From Acidimicrobiales bacterium (GTDB lineage Bacteria > Actinomycetota > Acidimicrobiia > Acidimicrobiales > MedAcidi-G1), in the NCBI GenBank assembly GCA_014237715.1, contig JAAZZG010000001.1:247177-311176 (forward strand): DNA of 64,000 bases. The letters are read 5' to 3'. Shown here in pieces: positions 28,452 to 36,336 of the stretch; position 1 is the first letter of the stretch, and every line of letters begins with the position of its first letter. Made by a program: the position numbers and the translations under genes. Under the pieces are notes generated by a model. That model saw only the letters and a list, made by a program, of their open reading frames with translations, did not search any database and was not told the origin of the DNA.

Positions 28452-29998
28452 GAACCACGTCGTCTCTGGAGCGCACCGCCCAGTCACTCGAACGGACCGG
28501 CGAAACGGTGGTAATCACCGTGGTGTCGCTCCGGAGACGCCTAGACATCCGGATGCTGCGTTGGCAGGCCCGACTGGACTCCAAGGCAGGGGACCGGGTC
28601 ATTCCTTGGATTACTGCGGTCGCCCTGACCATCATCCTGTCGCTCCTTGCACTGGCCCGATACCGAGACCTCGGCATCGGGCCGGACCTCGGCCACTACC
28701 TCCAGGCGGCCCACCTCATGGACCGCGGGTTCGAACCAGTGGTGACGAATCTTGGCCACAACCTGTTCGCCGACCAGGCGGCGTGGATCTTCTGGCCCAT
28801 TGCCTGGATCCTTCGTGTCCTGCCGGCTGCTGGGACGCTTCTTGTCCTCCAGTCGATGGCGTTGGCCCTTGCCGTGGTGCCCATCTGGCGGATCGCCCGG
28901 GGTCCGGCCAATCTGCGGATCGGTCCCGCTTCTGCCCTGATGGCGGCCTATGCCCTCCACCCGTCAGTGCATGACCTGAACCTGGCCGGCTTCCATCCCG
29001 AGGCGTTGGCCATCCCGGCGCTCATGGCGGCCTATCTGATGGCTCGCTCGGACCGCTGGTGGTGGCTGGCAGCGTTGGCGCTGGTGGTGGTGTCCACCAG
29101 GGCCGATCTGGGGCTGGCCGTCGCCGCACTAGGACTTGTTCTGGTCGGGGAGGACAACCGCACCCGTGGCTGGTCGTTGGCCACTTTCGGCCTGACCTGG
29201 TTCCTCGTCATGTCGTTCGTGGTGCAACCCCTGATGGGTGATGGCCACTACCCGCACCTCGGTGCCTTCGCCCACTACGGAGACGGCGTGGTCGGCATCT
29301 TCTTTGGGATATTGGCCGATCCGGCGGGTCTGCTGGGTGACCTATTCGCCCGCGAGGGCTTCGACAAAGTCTTGCTGCTTCTCGCCCCGGCGCTGTTCCT
29401 GCCGCTGGTGCGACCCAGGTATCTGGTACCAATCCTTCCGCTGGTTGTCTTTTATCTGGTGGCTGACGTACAGGACGCCGGCTACGGGAACCCCCAGCAG
29501 GACGTGGCCGCGTTGGCCTTCGTCTTTATCGCCGCCACGTACGCCCTGATGCGCATCGGGACCGAGGGGGTCAGCCGGATACATGTGGATCGTCGGGTCC
29601 TCATGGTTCTGGTGCTGACCGCCATGGTGTTTTTCGTTCGTGATGCCGCCTCGTCGCCCTATGAGGATCCTTGGGACTGGGGTCGACGGAGCCCGACCGA
29701 CGAGGCCCGGGTCTCGGCTTCGGTGCTCATCGGGGACGACGCACGGGTGATGGTGCCGTCAGAGGTGTACCCGCTGGTGGCAGATCGTCAGGATGCCTAC
29801 ATCCTGTTGCCCACCCACGACATGTTGCCCGACCTGGACTGGTCCGGACGGATCGACGCCGTGGTGGTCGACGTGGAGTCCCTGGGCTGGCTGGCCACCG
29901 AGATTCGGATGTTCGAGTCACGCCTGATAGCGATGGACTACCGCAAGCGGTTCGACCGTGACGGCGTCCGCCTCTGGGTGCGCCGGCCGGGCGCCTGA
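28448..29998 (+). CDS. DUF2079 polytopic membrane protein
   Basis: A 516-residue integral membrane protein with about ten hydrophobic segments. The family motif GPDLGHYLQAAHLMDRG after the first helix and LHPSVHDLNLAGFHPEAL near residue 185 place it in DUF2079, which is distantly GT39/PMT-like. Such proteins are suspected polyprenol-phosphate-dependent sugar transferases, but no activity is established. The start GTG overlaps the SRAP stop (GTGA). The last 90 residues are soluble (VMVPSEVYPLVADRQDAY). The pairing with SRAP is probably positional rather than functional. Confidence 0.85.
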   Translation: MRTTSSLERTAQSLERTGETVVITVVSLRRRLDIRMLRWQARLDSKAGDRVIPWITAVALTIILSLLALARYRDLGIGPDLGHYLQAAHLMDRGFEPVVTNLGHNLFADQAAWIFWPIAWILRVLPAAGTLLVLQSMALALAVVPIWRIARGPANLRIGPASALMAAYALHPSVHDLNLAGFHPEALAIPALMAAYLMARSDRWWWLAALALVVVSTRADLGLAVAALGLVLVGEDNRTRGWSLATFGLTWFLVMSFVVQPLMGDGHYPHLGAFAHYGDGVVGIFFGILADPAGLLGDLFAREGFDKVLLLLAPALFLPLVRPRYLVPILPLVVFYLVADVQDAGYGNPQQDVAALAFVFIAATYALMRIGTEGVSRIHVDRRVLMVLVLTAMVFFVRDAASSPYEDPWDWGRRSPTDEARVSASVLIGDDARVMVPSEVYPLVADRQDAYILLPTHDMLPDLDWSGRIDAVVVDVESLGWLATEIRMFESRLIAMDYRKRFDRDGVRLWVRRPGA

Positions 29999-30026
29999 TG
30001 CCTCCGGTGGATGGTTTCCTGACCCG

Positions 30027-30446
30027 TTACACGACGGTGGTGTGTCCGTCGGATCGGAGGGCACCCCGGAGTTGGTTGGCGACCACATCGAGATGGCTGG
30101 CGGCCACGTCAGGGTCAGCCCCCGTGAAGTCCAGGTGGCCCATGTGGTCAATCGGTACGACGTGCAGATGCGTGTGCGGAACCTCGAACCCGGCGATCAT
30201 GAGTCCGATCCGGGCGGGGGCAAAGACCGTCATCTGCGCCTGACCAACGGCATGGGCCACCACGGTGCAGTGGGCGGCAGTCTCGGCCGGCAGGTCGGTC
30301 CACCGGTCGACTTCGGCGAGAGGAATGACCAGCACGTGCCCCGTGTTGAGAGGTCGGATGTCGACCATGGCCACACAGGTGTCGTCCCGCCAGATGATCC
30401 GTCCGGGAATTTCGCCTTCGATAATGCGGGTGAAGATCGTGGGCAC
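30027..30446 (-). CDS. HIT family nucleotide hydrolase/transferase
   Basis: A 139-residue protein of the HIT superfamily. Seen: the N-terminal FTRIIEGEIPGRIIW, LNTGHVLVIPLAEVDRWTDL and the histidine triad HTHLHVVP near residue 99. HIT proteins hydrolyse AMP-NHx or Ap4A-like nucleotides; the exact substrate is unknown. The GTG start has GGAG 5 bases upstream. It is divergent from pgsA with an 86-bp gap and converges with the DUF2079 gene. Confidence 0.93.
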   Translation of the reverse strand: MPTIFTRIIEGEIPGRIIWRDDTCVAMVDIRPLNTGHVLVIPLAEVDRWTDLPAETAAHCTVVAHAVGQAQMTVFAPARIGLMIAGFEVPHTHLHVVPIDHMGHLDFTGADPDVAASHLDVVANQLRGALRSDGHTTVV

Positions 30447-30519
30447 GGAGACTCCGGTCGTGTCGCTGCTGGAACGCCGTTCCCGATGGGCCGGCGCTTC
30501 TGAGGGTCGTCGCGGATCG

Positions 30520-30525
30520 TAGGCT
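30520..30525 (+). promoter_or_regulatory. -10 element of pgsA
   Basis: TAGGCT, then 7 bases and the ATG at 30533. Confidence 0.5.
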
Positions 30526-30532
30526 GCGCCCG

Positions 30533-31144
30533 ATGGGACCGAAGACTTCAGCGACCGCGCCGATGTCGCGGACCGGGTGGGCGGGAGCCTGGACGCTTCC
30601 TAACCTGATCACCGTGGTTCGTCTCGGGTGCATCCCGTGGTTCCTGTGGTTGCTGGTCTCCCAGGAGAACCGCGCTGCCGCCGCCCTCCTACTCGGGGCA
30701 TTGGGTGCCACCGACTGGGTCGACGGCTGGATCGCCCGCCGTTTCGATCAGATATCCGATGTCGGCAAGTTGCTCGATCCGACGGCCGACCGGATCCTGC
30801 TGGTCGTGGCGCTGGTGGCCATTGCAGACGATGGATCCATCCCGATGTGGTTCGCTGTGGCCGTTCTGGTTCGGGAGATCCTGATCGGTCTGGTGGCCCT
30901 GGCCCTACTAGTGATTGGCGTTCGGCGCATCGACGTGACGTGGTGGGGAAAGACGGGCACGTTCGCCCTTTTGTGGGCCGTGCCGTGCTTTCTGGCTGGG
31001 CAGTCCACGATCCCTGCTGCATTGGCCTTCGAAGTTGGGGCCTGGATCTTCGGTATCCCGGGTCTCGTCATCTCGTGGATCGCCGCCTGGGGCTATGTCC
31101 CAGTGGCCCGCTCCGCACTCAGGGAGCGCGAGGCGCGTTCCTGA
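30533..31144 (+). CDS. pgsA: CDP-alcohol phosphatidyltransferase, PgsA type
   Basis: An integral membrane enzyme of 203 residues. The CDP-alcohol signature is intact: DWVDGWIAR, then eight residues, then G-x3-D-x3-D in ISDVGKLLDPTADR. Four or five membrane helices are seen. It probably makes phosphatidylglycerol phosphate from CDP-diacylglycerol, but other head-group transferases (inositol phosphate, cardiolipin synthase type) share the motif. In mycobacteria a related gene lies a few genes upstream of gcvH-garA, which matches this context. Confidence 0.88.
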   Translation: MGPKTSATAPMSRTGWAGAWTLPNLITVVRLGCIPWFLWLLVSQENRAAAALLLGALGATDWVDGWIARRFDQISDVGKLLDPTADRILLVVALVAIADDGSIPMWFAVAVLVREILIGLVALALLVIGVRRIDVTWWGKTGTFALLWAVPCFLAGQSTIPAALAFEVGAWIFGIPGLVISWIAAWGYVPVARSALREREARS

Positions 31145-31163
31145 GCAGAGGGGTCGGTGGCGG

Positions 31164-31169
31164 TAGGTT
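31164..31169 (+). promoter_or_regulatory. -10 element of the gcvH-garA operon
   Basis: TAGGTT followed by 6 bases and the GTG at 31176. Confidence 0.5.
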
Positions 31170-31175
31170 CATTAC

Positions 31176-31550
31176 GTGAACGTTCCCCATGATCTCCGCT
31201 ATTCGATCGACCATGAGTGGGTCCGGGTCGTGGGAGAGGGCCGCGTACGGATCGGCATCACTGACTACGCCCAGGATGCCCTAGGCGCAGTGGTGTTCGT
31301 CGAGACACCCGAGGTCGGGACCCGTGTCGAATCCGGCAGTATGTTCGGTGAGGTGGAGTCGACCAAGTCGGTTTCGGAGCTGTTCGCCCCGGTGACCGGC
31401 GAGGTGGTCGCGGTCAACGAGGAGTTGGAGGCGGCTCCCGAGAAGGTGAATGAGGACCCGTACGGCGAGGGCTGGATCTGTGAGATCCTGGCCGAATCGG
31501 AAGGCGATCTCATGGAGGCAGCGGCCTATCAGGCGCTGATCGAGGACTGA
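31176..31550 (+). CDS. gcvH: Glycine cleavage system H protein
   Basis: Lipoyl carrier shuttling the aminomethyl group between P and T proteins. The protein has 124 residues. Seen: the N-terminus DLRYSIDHEWVRV, GITDYAQDALGAVVFV and the lipoylation site ESTKSVSELFAPVTG with Lys64. No gcvP or gcvT is in the window. It heads a cluster matching Rv1826 onward: gcvH, garA, ftsR, then bfn and a second MerR gene. garA starts 2 bases after the stop. Linkage to GarA suggests coordination of nitrogen/one-carbon and TCA metabolism (inference). Confidence 0.96.
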   Translation: MNVPHDLRYSIDHEWVRVVGEGRVRIGITDYAQDALGAVVFVETPEVGTRVESGSMFGEVESTKSVSELFAPVTGEVVAVNEELEAAPEKVNEDPYGEGWICEILAESEGDLMEAAAYQALIED

Positions 31551-31552
31551 TT

Positions 31553-31951
31553 ATGGCTGGGTATTCCGAGGACACTCATGACGAACCGACGGACGCCTTC
31601 GATCCGGTCGCCGATGTTCCGCACCGTTCCGACCGGGATCGGTTTCCCTCGGAATGCGGGCTGTTCGTCGTCGAGTCAGGCCCCAAGGCCGGTTCGCGCT
31701 ACGGCCTGGAAGCCCCGCTGACCTCTGTGGGTCGTCATGGTCAGGCTGACATCCTGCTCGACGACGTCACGGTGTCGCGCCGCCATGTTGAGGTGGAACG
31801 CATTGCCGACCGCTATCTGGCCCGAGACGTGGGATCGCTGAACGGCACCTGGTTGAACGGCGAACGGATCGACACGGCGGAGTTGAACGACGGTGACGAA
31901 CTCCAGATCGGTCGATTCAAGCTGGTCTTCTTTCACGGCACGGCGGGTTGA
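31553..31951 (+). CDS. garA: GarA/OdhI-type FHA protein
   Basis: A small cytoplasmic phosphothreonine-binding regulator, 132 residues. The FHA domain spans about 45-125 with GRHGQADILLDDVTVSRRH and DVGSLNGTWLNGERI; the phosphate-binding Arg, Ser and Asn are intact. Mycobacterial GarA inhibits 2-oxoglutarate decarboxylase and glutamate dehydrogenase. Switching needs an N-terminal ETTSVFR motif phosphorylated by Ser/Thr kinases. That motif is absent here: the N-terminus is acidic with Thr only around THDEPTD. Control must therefore differ or use another site. It lies 2 bases after gcvH. Confidence 0.88.
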   Translation: MAGYSEDTHDEPTDAFDPVADVPHRSDRDRFPSECGLFVVESGPKAGSRYGLEAPLTSVGRHGQADILLDDVTVSRRHVEVERIADRYLARDVGSLNGTWLNGERIDTAELNDGDELQIGRFKLVFFHGTAG

Positions 31952-32012
31952 ACCCGCGGCCAGGTCGGATGGCGCATCCGGTCGATCGCGACCTCCTCGG
32001 AAGGTGGCCCCG

Positions 32013-32759
32013 ATGAAAATCGGTGATGTGGTCACCGTCTTGGAGGCCGAGTTCCCCGACGTGACCGTCTCCAAGTTGCGGTTTCTGGAGGCCGAGGGTC
32101 TGATTCGCCCGGCCCGATCGGCCAGCGGCTATCGGTACTACGAGGAGGAGGACGTGGCCCGTGTCATCCGGGTCCTCCGGCTCCAGCGTGACCGTCACCT
32201 GCCGTTGAAAGTGATAGCCAGCATGCTCGACGAGGGAAACCCGACCGAAGCCCAGGGTGACGGCGGCGTTGATGTTCCGGCCTTCCGGGAGCGGGTCGGT
32301 CGTCGGGGACGTTCCACCGAAGGTGGCGCACTGTCCGGGTCGGTGAGCGTCTCCCTAGCCGAGCTAGCTGTCATGGTGGGTCTGGACGAGGACACGGTCT
32401 CTGAGCTCGAACGGCTGGGCCTGGTCCGGGGTCATGAAGCCGGGTCCAGCACGGTGTACGACGACGAGGCGGTGTTGGTCGGACGGGTTGCAGCGTGCTT
32501 CGTGGACCATGGCTTTGACGTCCGTCATCTCCGGATGTATCTGGTGGCCGCCCAGCGTGAAGCCGGGCTCCTGGAACAGCTGGTAGGTCCGGTGGCCGGC
32601 GGTGGGGGATCGTGGGGCCGGGGGAGTCCGGGGTCGGTGGACTCCACCCACGGCCGATCGTTGATCGAGGCCCGACAGTTGGTCGACGAGTTGACCGATG
32701 CCGGCTCGGCGCTACACGAGTTGCTGGTCCGGCGGGAGCTCGGCACGGTGGGCCGATGA
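32013..32759 (+). CDS. ftsR: MerR-family regulator FtsR
   Basis: A 248-residue DNA-binding protein. Residues 1-75 form a MerR winged helix (MKIGDVVTVLEAEFPDVTVS, then KLRFLEAEGLIRPARSASGY) like Rv1828/FtsR. In corynebacteria that protein activates ftsZ. A second half (SVSLAELAVMVGLDEDTVSE, then LVRGHEAGSSTVYDDEAVLV) looks like a further helix-turn-helix-like module, as in FtsR. GGAAGG lies about 8 bases before the ATG at 32013; upstream in-frame extension overlaps garA and is rejected. It follows garA and its stop overlaps the next gene (ATGA). Confidence 0.9.
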   Translation: MKIGDVVTVLEAEFPDVTVSKLRFLEAEGLIRPARSASGYRYYEEEDVARVIRVLRLQRDRHLPLKVIASMLDEGNPTEAQGDGGVDVPAFRERVGRRGRSTEGGALSGSVSVSLAELAVMVGLDEDTVSELERLGLVRGHEAGSSTVYDDEAVLVGRVAACFVDHGFDVRHLRMYLVAAQREAGLLEQLVGPVAGGGGSWGRGSPGSVDSTHGRSLIEARQLVDELTDAGSALHELLVRRELGTVGR

Positions 32760-33334
32760 ACGGGCCGAAGCTCCATCGCACCGCCGAGGAGATCGAGCAA
32801 CGGATTGACGCTATGGCCGAGGAGTTGGTCGACTGGGTGGATGTCGACACGGTGGTGGTGGGGGTCCTCAAGGGTTGTCTCCCGTTCATGGCTGACCTTG
32901 TGCGACGATTCACGGTGCCCGTTGAGATCGACTTCCTGGCCCTCAGCACGTTCGTGCCAGACAGCGGTCGTGTTCGCCTTACAAGGGACCTCTCGATCGA
33001 CGTGACCGGACGCGACGTCCTACTCGTGGAGGGTGTGGTCGACACGGGATTCCGTCTCGACTATCTCCGGCGTCACCTGGCCTCCCATGGAGCGGCCGAG
33101 GTAAGGGTCTGCACCCTATTTGATCGTGCTGATCGCCGGGTTCTGCCTATAGATCTGGACCATGTGGGATTCGACACGGGGGCGACGTTCCTAGTCGGAT
33201 TCGGACTGGACCACCGGGGAGAGTTCCGCAACCTCCCGGCGGTGGTCGAGGTCGACCTGACCGAACTGGATCGGGGCGGTTCGGAGATGGTGGATGCAGT
33301 AAGGAACACGGGGCGGGCCGACACGCGCAACTAG
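32756..33334 (+). CDS. Hypoxanthine phosphoribosyltransferase-like protein
   Basis: A type I phosphoribosyltransferase fold of 192 residues. Seen: VVVGVLKGCLPFMADLVRR at about 36-54, and the PRPP loop VLLVEGVVDTGFRLDYL at about 101-117. In HPRTs this loop reads V-E-D-x-x-D-T/S-G; here the second acidic residue is Gly (VEGVVDTG), while the catalytic Asp-Thr-Gly is kept. It may be an active purine-salvage enzyme or a derived paralogue. It starts inside the ftsR stop (ATGA) and interrupts the ftsR-bfn order known in mycobacteria. Confidence 0.8.
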   Translation: MNGPKLHRTAEEIEQRIDAMAEELVDWVDVDTVVVGVLKGCLPFMADLVRRFTVPVEIDFLALSTFVPDSGRVRLTRDLSIDVTGRDVLLVEGVVDTGFRLDYLRRHLASHGAAEVRVCTLFDRADRRVLPIDLDHVGFDTGATFLVGFGLDHRGEFRNLPAVVEVDLTELDRGGSEMVDAVRNTGRADTRN

Positions 33335-33396
33335 GGTCTCAGGGTGCTGTTTCACCCGCCAGTCGCCCTGACAGTTTCGGCTGATGAGAGCGATCA

Positions 33397-33903
33397 ATGA
33401 TCGCCATGGAGGTGATGGGCGTCCAGGAGGTCCTGCCATCAGACACTCCGGTGGTCCTACTCCGGGAGGCTGAGGGAGAGAGAATGCTGCCCATCTTCAT
33501 CGGGTTACCCGAGGCAAAGTCCATCGGTCTGGCCATGGCCGGCCAGGATCCGCCACGTCCCATGACGCACGACCTAATAGCCACTCTGCTGGAGACCTTC
33601 TCGGTCGCCGTCGAGCAGGTGGTGGTGACCGAGATACGCGAGCGAACCTTCTTCGCCGAGGTCACGCTGCGGGGGCCGGTGGGCATCGAGGTGATCTCGG
33701 CTCGACCGTCCGATGCCATTGCCCTGGCTGTTCGAACGGGTGCTCCGGTGTTCGCAGCCGAAGAGGTGGTCGACGAGGCGGGCTTCGTGCCGCCGCCGAC
33801 GGATGACGCAGCGGAGTCATCCGGAGCGCCGGCTGCCGAGGTGCAGGTCGAGGAGTTCCGGGCCTTTCTGGACTCGGTCGACCCCGAGGACTTCGAGTCC
33901 TGA
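33397..33903 (+). CDS. Bifunctional nuclease family protein (DUF151/BFN)
   Basis: A 168-residue cytoplasmic protein of the BFN family, the Rv1829 equivalent. The BFN core is complete: VVLLREAEGERMLPIFIGLP, then EAKSIGLAMAG, PRPMTHDLI, and the conserved ISARPSDAIALAVRTGAPVF. Plant and thermophile members degrade DNA and RNA; bacterial roles are unproven. The C-terminal 35 residues are acidic and variable. ATG at 33397; a second ATG nine bases on is also possible. It sits between the hpt-like gene and a MerR regulator. Confidence 0.9.
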   Translation: MIAMEVMGVQEVLPSDTPVVLLREAEGERMLPIFIGLPEAKSIGLAMAGQDPPRPMTHDLIATLLETFSVAVEQVVVTEIRERTFFAEVTLRGPVGIEVISARPSDAIALAVRTGAPVFAAEEVVDEAGFVPPPTDDAAESSGAPAAEVQVEEFRAFLDSVDPEDFES

Positions 33904-33982
33904 TCAGCCGTCCTTGCTTGGCCTTGCTTCGGATTGTGTTCGCGCGCTGAGCGCGAGAATTGCCACGCTGCGTGCGAAATCC

Positions 33983-34011
33983 TTGATTCGACGAGACGTC
34001 CTGCCTACGCT
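33983..34011 (+). promoter_or_regulatory. Promoter of the second MerR gene
   Basis: TTGATT, a 17-bp spacer and TACGCT. Predicted start near 34018, giving a leader of about 59 bases with GGGAG before the ATG. This is the best sigma-70-type promoter in the window. Confidence 0.6.
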
Positions 34012-34032
34012 GTCATGAGTCACAGTGCTGTA

Positions 34033-34048
34033 GTTCCACCTATGGAAC
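34033..34048 (+). promoter_or_regulatory. Palindromic operator candidate before the MerR gene
   Basis: A perfect dyad GTTCCA-CCTA-TGGAAC in the predicted 5' leader, about 15 bases after the expected transcription start. It is a plausible autoregulatory site for the MerR protein encoded next. Confidence 0.45.
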
Positions 34049-34076
34049 GCTGAGCCCGATTCGAGGGAGACGTCCC

Positions 34077-34595
34077 ATGGTCACCAATTCAGATTCATCG
34101 CTGCCAGGAAGCGGACAGGAGTCCGTCAAGCCCGAGGGCTACCCGGGCAAGCGGGCTGCCGAGATCGCTGGCATCACCTATCGCCAACTGGACTACTGGG
34201 CGCGCACCGATTTGGTCCGACCGTCGATGGCCCGGGCAACCGGTAGCGGCAGTCGACGCCTCTACTCCTACCGCGACCTGCTGGAACTCCGGTGCGTTAA
34301 GTCTCTTCTGGACGCCGGCATCCGCCTGGAGCTGGTCCGCGAGGTCTTTGCCTACCTGACGACACAACTCGACCAGGACGTGACCCGGGTGAACCTGGTG
34401 ATCAGTGGTTCATCGGTCATGGTCCGTACCGGCGAGGAAGAGATCGTCGACCTGCTGCGTCACGGTCAGGGCGTGCTCAACATCCTCCCGCTCTCCGGGG
34501 TCAAGGAACAGGTCGATGCCCGGATCGTGGAGTTGTATCCGGAGGGCCGTCAGGCCGCCGAAGCAGCCCCGGTCGACCGGGCGGTCGGTCACTAG
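34077..34595 (+). CDS. MerR-family regulator (Rv1830/ResR-like)
   Basis: A 172-residue regulator. The MerR domain spans about 20-95: GKRAAEIAGITYRQLDYWAR, then the wing SGSRRLYSYRDLLELRCVKS, then LDAGIRLELVREVFAYL. The rest is short and lacks an effector cysteine set, so it probably senses no metal. Position after bfn equals Rv1830, named ResR/McdR in mycobacteria and linked to growth and division control. GGGAG lies about 8 bases before the ATG. The upstream dyad suggests autoregulation. Confidence 0.9.
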   Translation: MVTNSDSSLPGSGQESVKPEGYPGKRAAEIAGITYRQLDYWARTDLVRPSMARATGSGSRRLYSYRDLLELRCVKSLLDAGIRLELVREVFAYLTTQLDQDVTRVNLVISGSSVMVRTGEEEIVDLLRHGQGVLNILPLSGVKEQVDARIVELYPEGRQAAEAAPVDRAVGH

Positions 34596-34622
34596 GAACA
34601 ACGGCCGGGCGGGGGAGGCAGC

Positions 34623-34976
34623 ATGGGCGAAGTTCGGAGACTTCGAGTCGAAGCGCTTCCGATAGATCCCATTTTCGCCCACGAGTCTGAGCAGCGGGTG
34701 GCCGACCTGCTGGACTTCTACGAGATCGCCTGGGACTACGAGCCCCGCACCTTCGTATTGGAGACCGCGCCGGACGGCAACCCCCGCACGGCATTTACCC
34801 CCGACTTCTACCTACCTGACCACGACCTCTACCTAGAGGTCACGACGCTCCGTCAGTCGCTGGTGACACGCAAGAACCGCAAGGTCCGTCTGCTGCGAGA
34901 ACGCCACCCTGGGATCCACATCCGAATCCTCTATCGCCGAGACCTCGAACGCCTTCTGGTTACCCACGCCGCCTGA
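34623..34976 (+). CDS. Small predicted PD-(D/E)XK-like protein
   Basis: A 117-residue protein. The order ESEQRVADLLDFYEIAWDYE, then FTPDFYLPDHDLYLEVT, then a Lys-rich helix (TRKNRKVRLLRE) and a final strand (IHIRILYRRD) fits the restriction-endonuclease-like fold. Glu in the first helix, Asp of PDF and Glu of LEVT are the likely metal ligands; the usual active-site Lys is replaced by Thr. Nuclease activity is possible but unproven. It follows the MerR gene by 27 bases and is probably in the same transcript. Confidence 0.7.
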   Translation: MGEVRRLRVEALPIDPIFAHESEQRVADLLDFYEIAWDYEPRTFVLETAPDGNPRTAFTPDFYLPDHDLYLEVTTLRQSLVTRKNRKVRLLRERHPGIHIRILYRRDLERLLVTHAA

Positions 34977-35424
34977 CCGCTCGGATTGACCGAGCGACCG
35001 ACCACGGGGGCTGCCGGTCCTTGGTCTATGACGCCCCAGACGGGGATCGCATTCCTATAACGCCACTGAGCAGAGCACACCGAGACCTTGAGGCAAGAAC
35101 GGCGCCCATCGATAAATGGGATATGCCGGTCAACTGCTCGGCGGTCACTTTGGCCACGGACGATCGTCGACCGCCCCGAGAGTGACGGCCCGTGTTGTTA
35201 GACGGTGAGCGGGTGGCTGATCTAACCAGCGGAAGTTTGTTTCCGACGCTGGACTACAGAATCGCCCTGGCATTCCTCCCGGTGGACATCACAGTCTCGT
35301 TGGACGGCGGTGCCGCACCGGCCGTCCACTAGCTGTGACCAGCGTGGACATGCCTTTCGTAGGGGACTGTTCCTGGGGACCCGTTTTCTTGAGGTGCGTG
35401 TCTGCCTGGGATCCGGTACGGGAG
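34977..35424. other. 448-bp noncoding stretch between convergent genes
   Basis: No gene is supported on either strand. It is unusually long for a gap between two convergent genes in this tightly packed window, and looks less GC-biased than the surroundings. It contains a small stem at 34978-34996 (CGCTCGG/CCGAGCG) and a larger hairpin at 35301-35328. It could hold a small RNA or be a decayed gene. Confidence 0.5.
35301..35328. terminator. GC-rich hairpin, possible terminator
   Basis: TGGACGG pairs with CCGTCCA; after a C/GG internal loop, GGTG pairs with CACC around loop CCG. It lies downstream of the class II aldolase gene on the minus strand and of the PD-(D/E)XK-like gene on the plus strand. 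No U-tract. Confidence 0.35.
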
Positions 35425-36225
35425 TCAGTCAAGTAGGTCAGGTTGCTCGCGCAGGACCTGGGCGAACAACGGCTGGGCGCTGAACCAGCTGGCGAAGTTG
35501 CCCGACACCTGCCGGTGGGTCACCGCTGCGGTCTCGTCATCCATGATGACCGGCGTACCAGCTGCCTCGGCCAGCAACTGGGCCTGGCAGGAACGTTCCA
35601 TGGTCACGAAGAGCCAGGTGGCAGCCTCCACGGACTGGCCAACCGTCAACAGCCCGTGGTTCCTCAGGATGGCTGCACTCCGGTCGCCGAGGGCATAGGC
35701 GATGCGTTTGCCTTCCTCAGGGTCGTTGACGACTCCGGTGTAGTCGTCGAACACAATGTGATCGTCGTAGAAGATGCAGGCGTCCTGAGTGATGGCGTCC
35801 AGCGGTCGACCAAGCGATGCCCAGGCCTTCCCGTACAGCGAATGGGAGTGGGCCGCGGCGATCACGTCGGGGCGGGCCATGTGGAGGCCGGAATGGATGG
35901 CGAATGCGGCCTGGTTGACGGCGAACTCGCCGTGCATGATTTCGCCGGTGTGGCTCACCAGCAGGAGGTCCGAGACTCGGATGTGGCTGAACGGCGTTCC
36001 GAACGGGTTGACCCAGAAACAGTCGGTGTGTTCGGGGTCGCGCACGGTGATGTGGCCGGCCACCCCTTCGCTGAAGCCGTACTTACCGAAGATCCGGAAG
36101 GCGGCGGCCAGACGCTCTTTGCGGTGTCGGCGCTCGGCCTCGACGTCATGGAACGTCGGGATGTCGTACGGAATGGGCTTCTCGGACTTGAATGCCGGGT
36201 TGTTTCGCAGGTCGGGCTTGCTCAC
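35425..36225 (-). CDS. Class II aldolase/adducin family protein
   Basis: A 266-residue zinc-dependent aldolase-fold protein. Seen: GHITVRDPEHTDCFWVNPFG, the substrate loop SDLLLVSHTGEI, the zinc histidines in IAAAHSHSLYGKAW and the distal NHGLLTVGQSVEAAT. The residues for metal binding are intact, but an acidic catalytic Glu equivalent to fuculose aldolase is not obvious. The substrate is unknown; members include fuculose/ribulose phosphate aldolases and decarboxylases. GTG start with GGAGG 9 bases upstream. It stands alone, downstream of aroC on the same strand. Confidence 0.9.
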   Translation of the reverse strand: MSKPDLRNNPAFKSEKPIPYDIPTFHDVEAERRHRKERLAAAFRIFGKYGFSEGVAGHITVRDPEHTDCFWVNPFGTPFSHIRVSDLLLVSHTGEIMHGEFAVNQAAFAIHSGLHMARPDVIAAAHSHSLYGKAWASLGRPLDAITQDACIFYDDHIVFDDYTGVVNDPEEGKRIAYALGDRSAAILRNHGLLTVGQSVEAATWLFVTMERSCQAQLLAEAAGTPVIMDDETAAVTHRQVSGNFASWFSAQPLFAQVLREQPDLLD

Positions 36226-36336
36226 GTCGGGTGCCTCCGCTGGGGCGATCAGGGTCTACCCCGAGTGTAGAGAACGGTCCGCTTATCGGCCGGATCGGGT
36301 GGAGTGGCCGCGGTAAGCAACGCGTCGCGGTCCAGC

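Noticed and set aside
35145-35273. 42-codon minus-strand ORF with GGAGG before its ATG
   Set aside because: No hydrophobic, repeat or family features, and Pro/Arg-rich composition. One good Shine-Dalgarno by chance is not enough.
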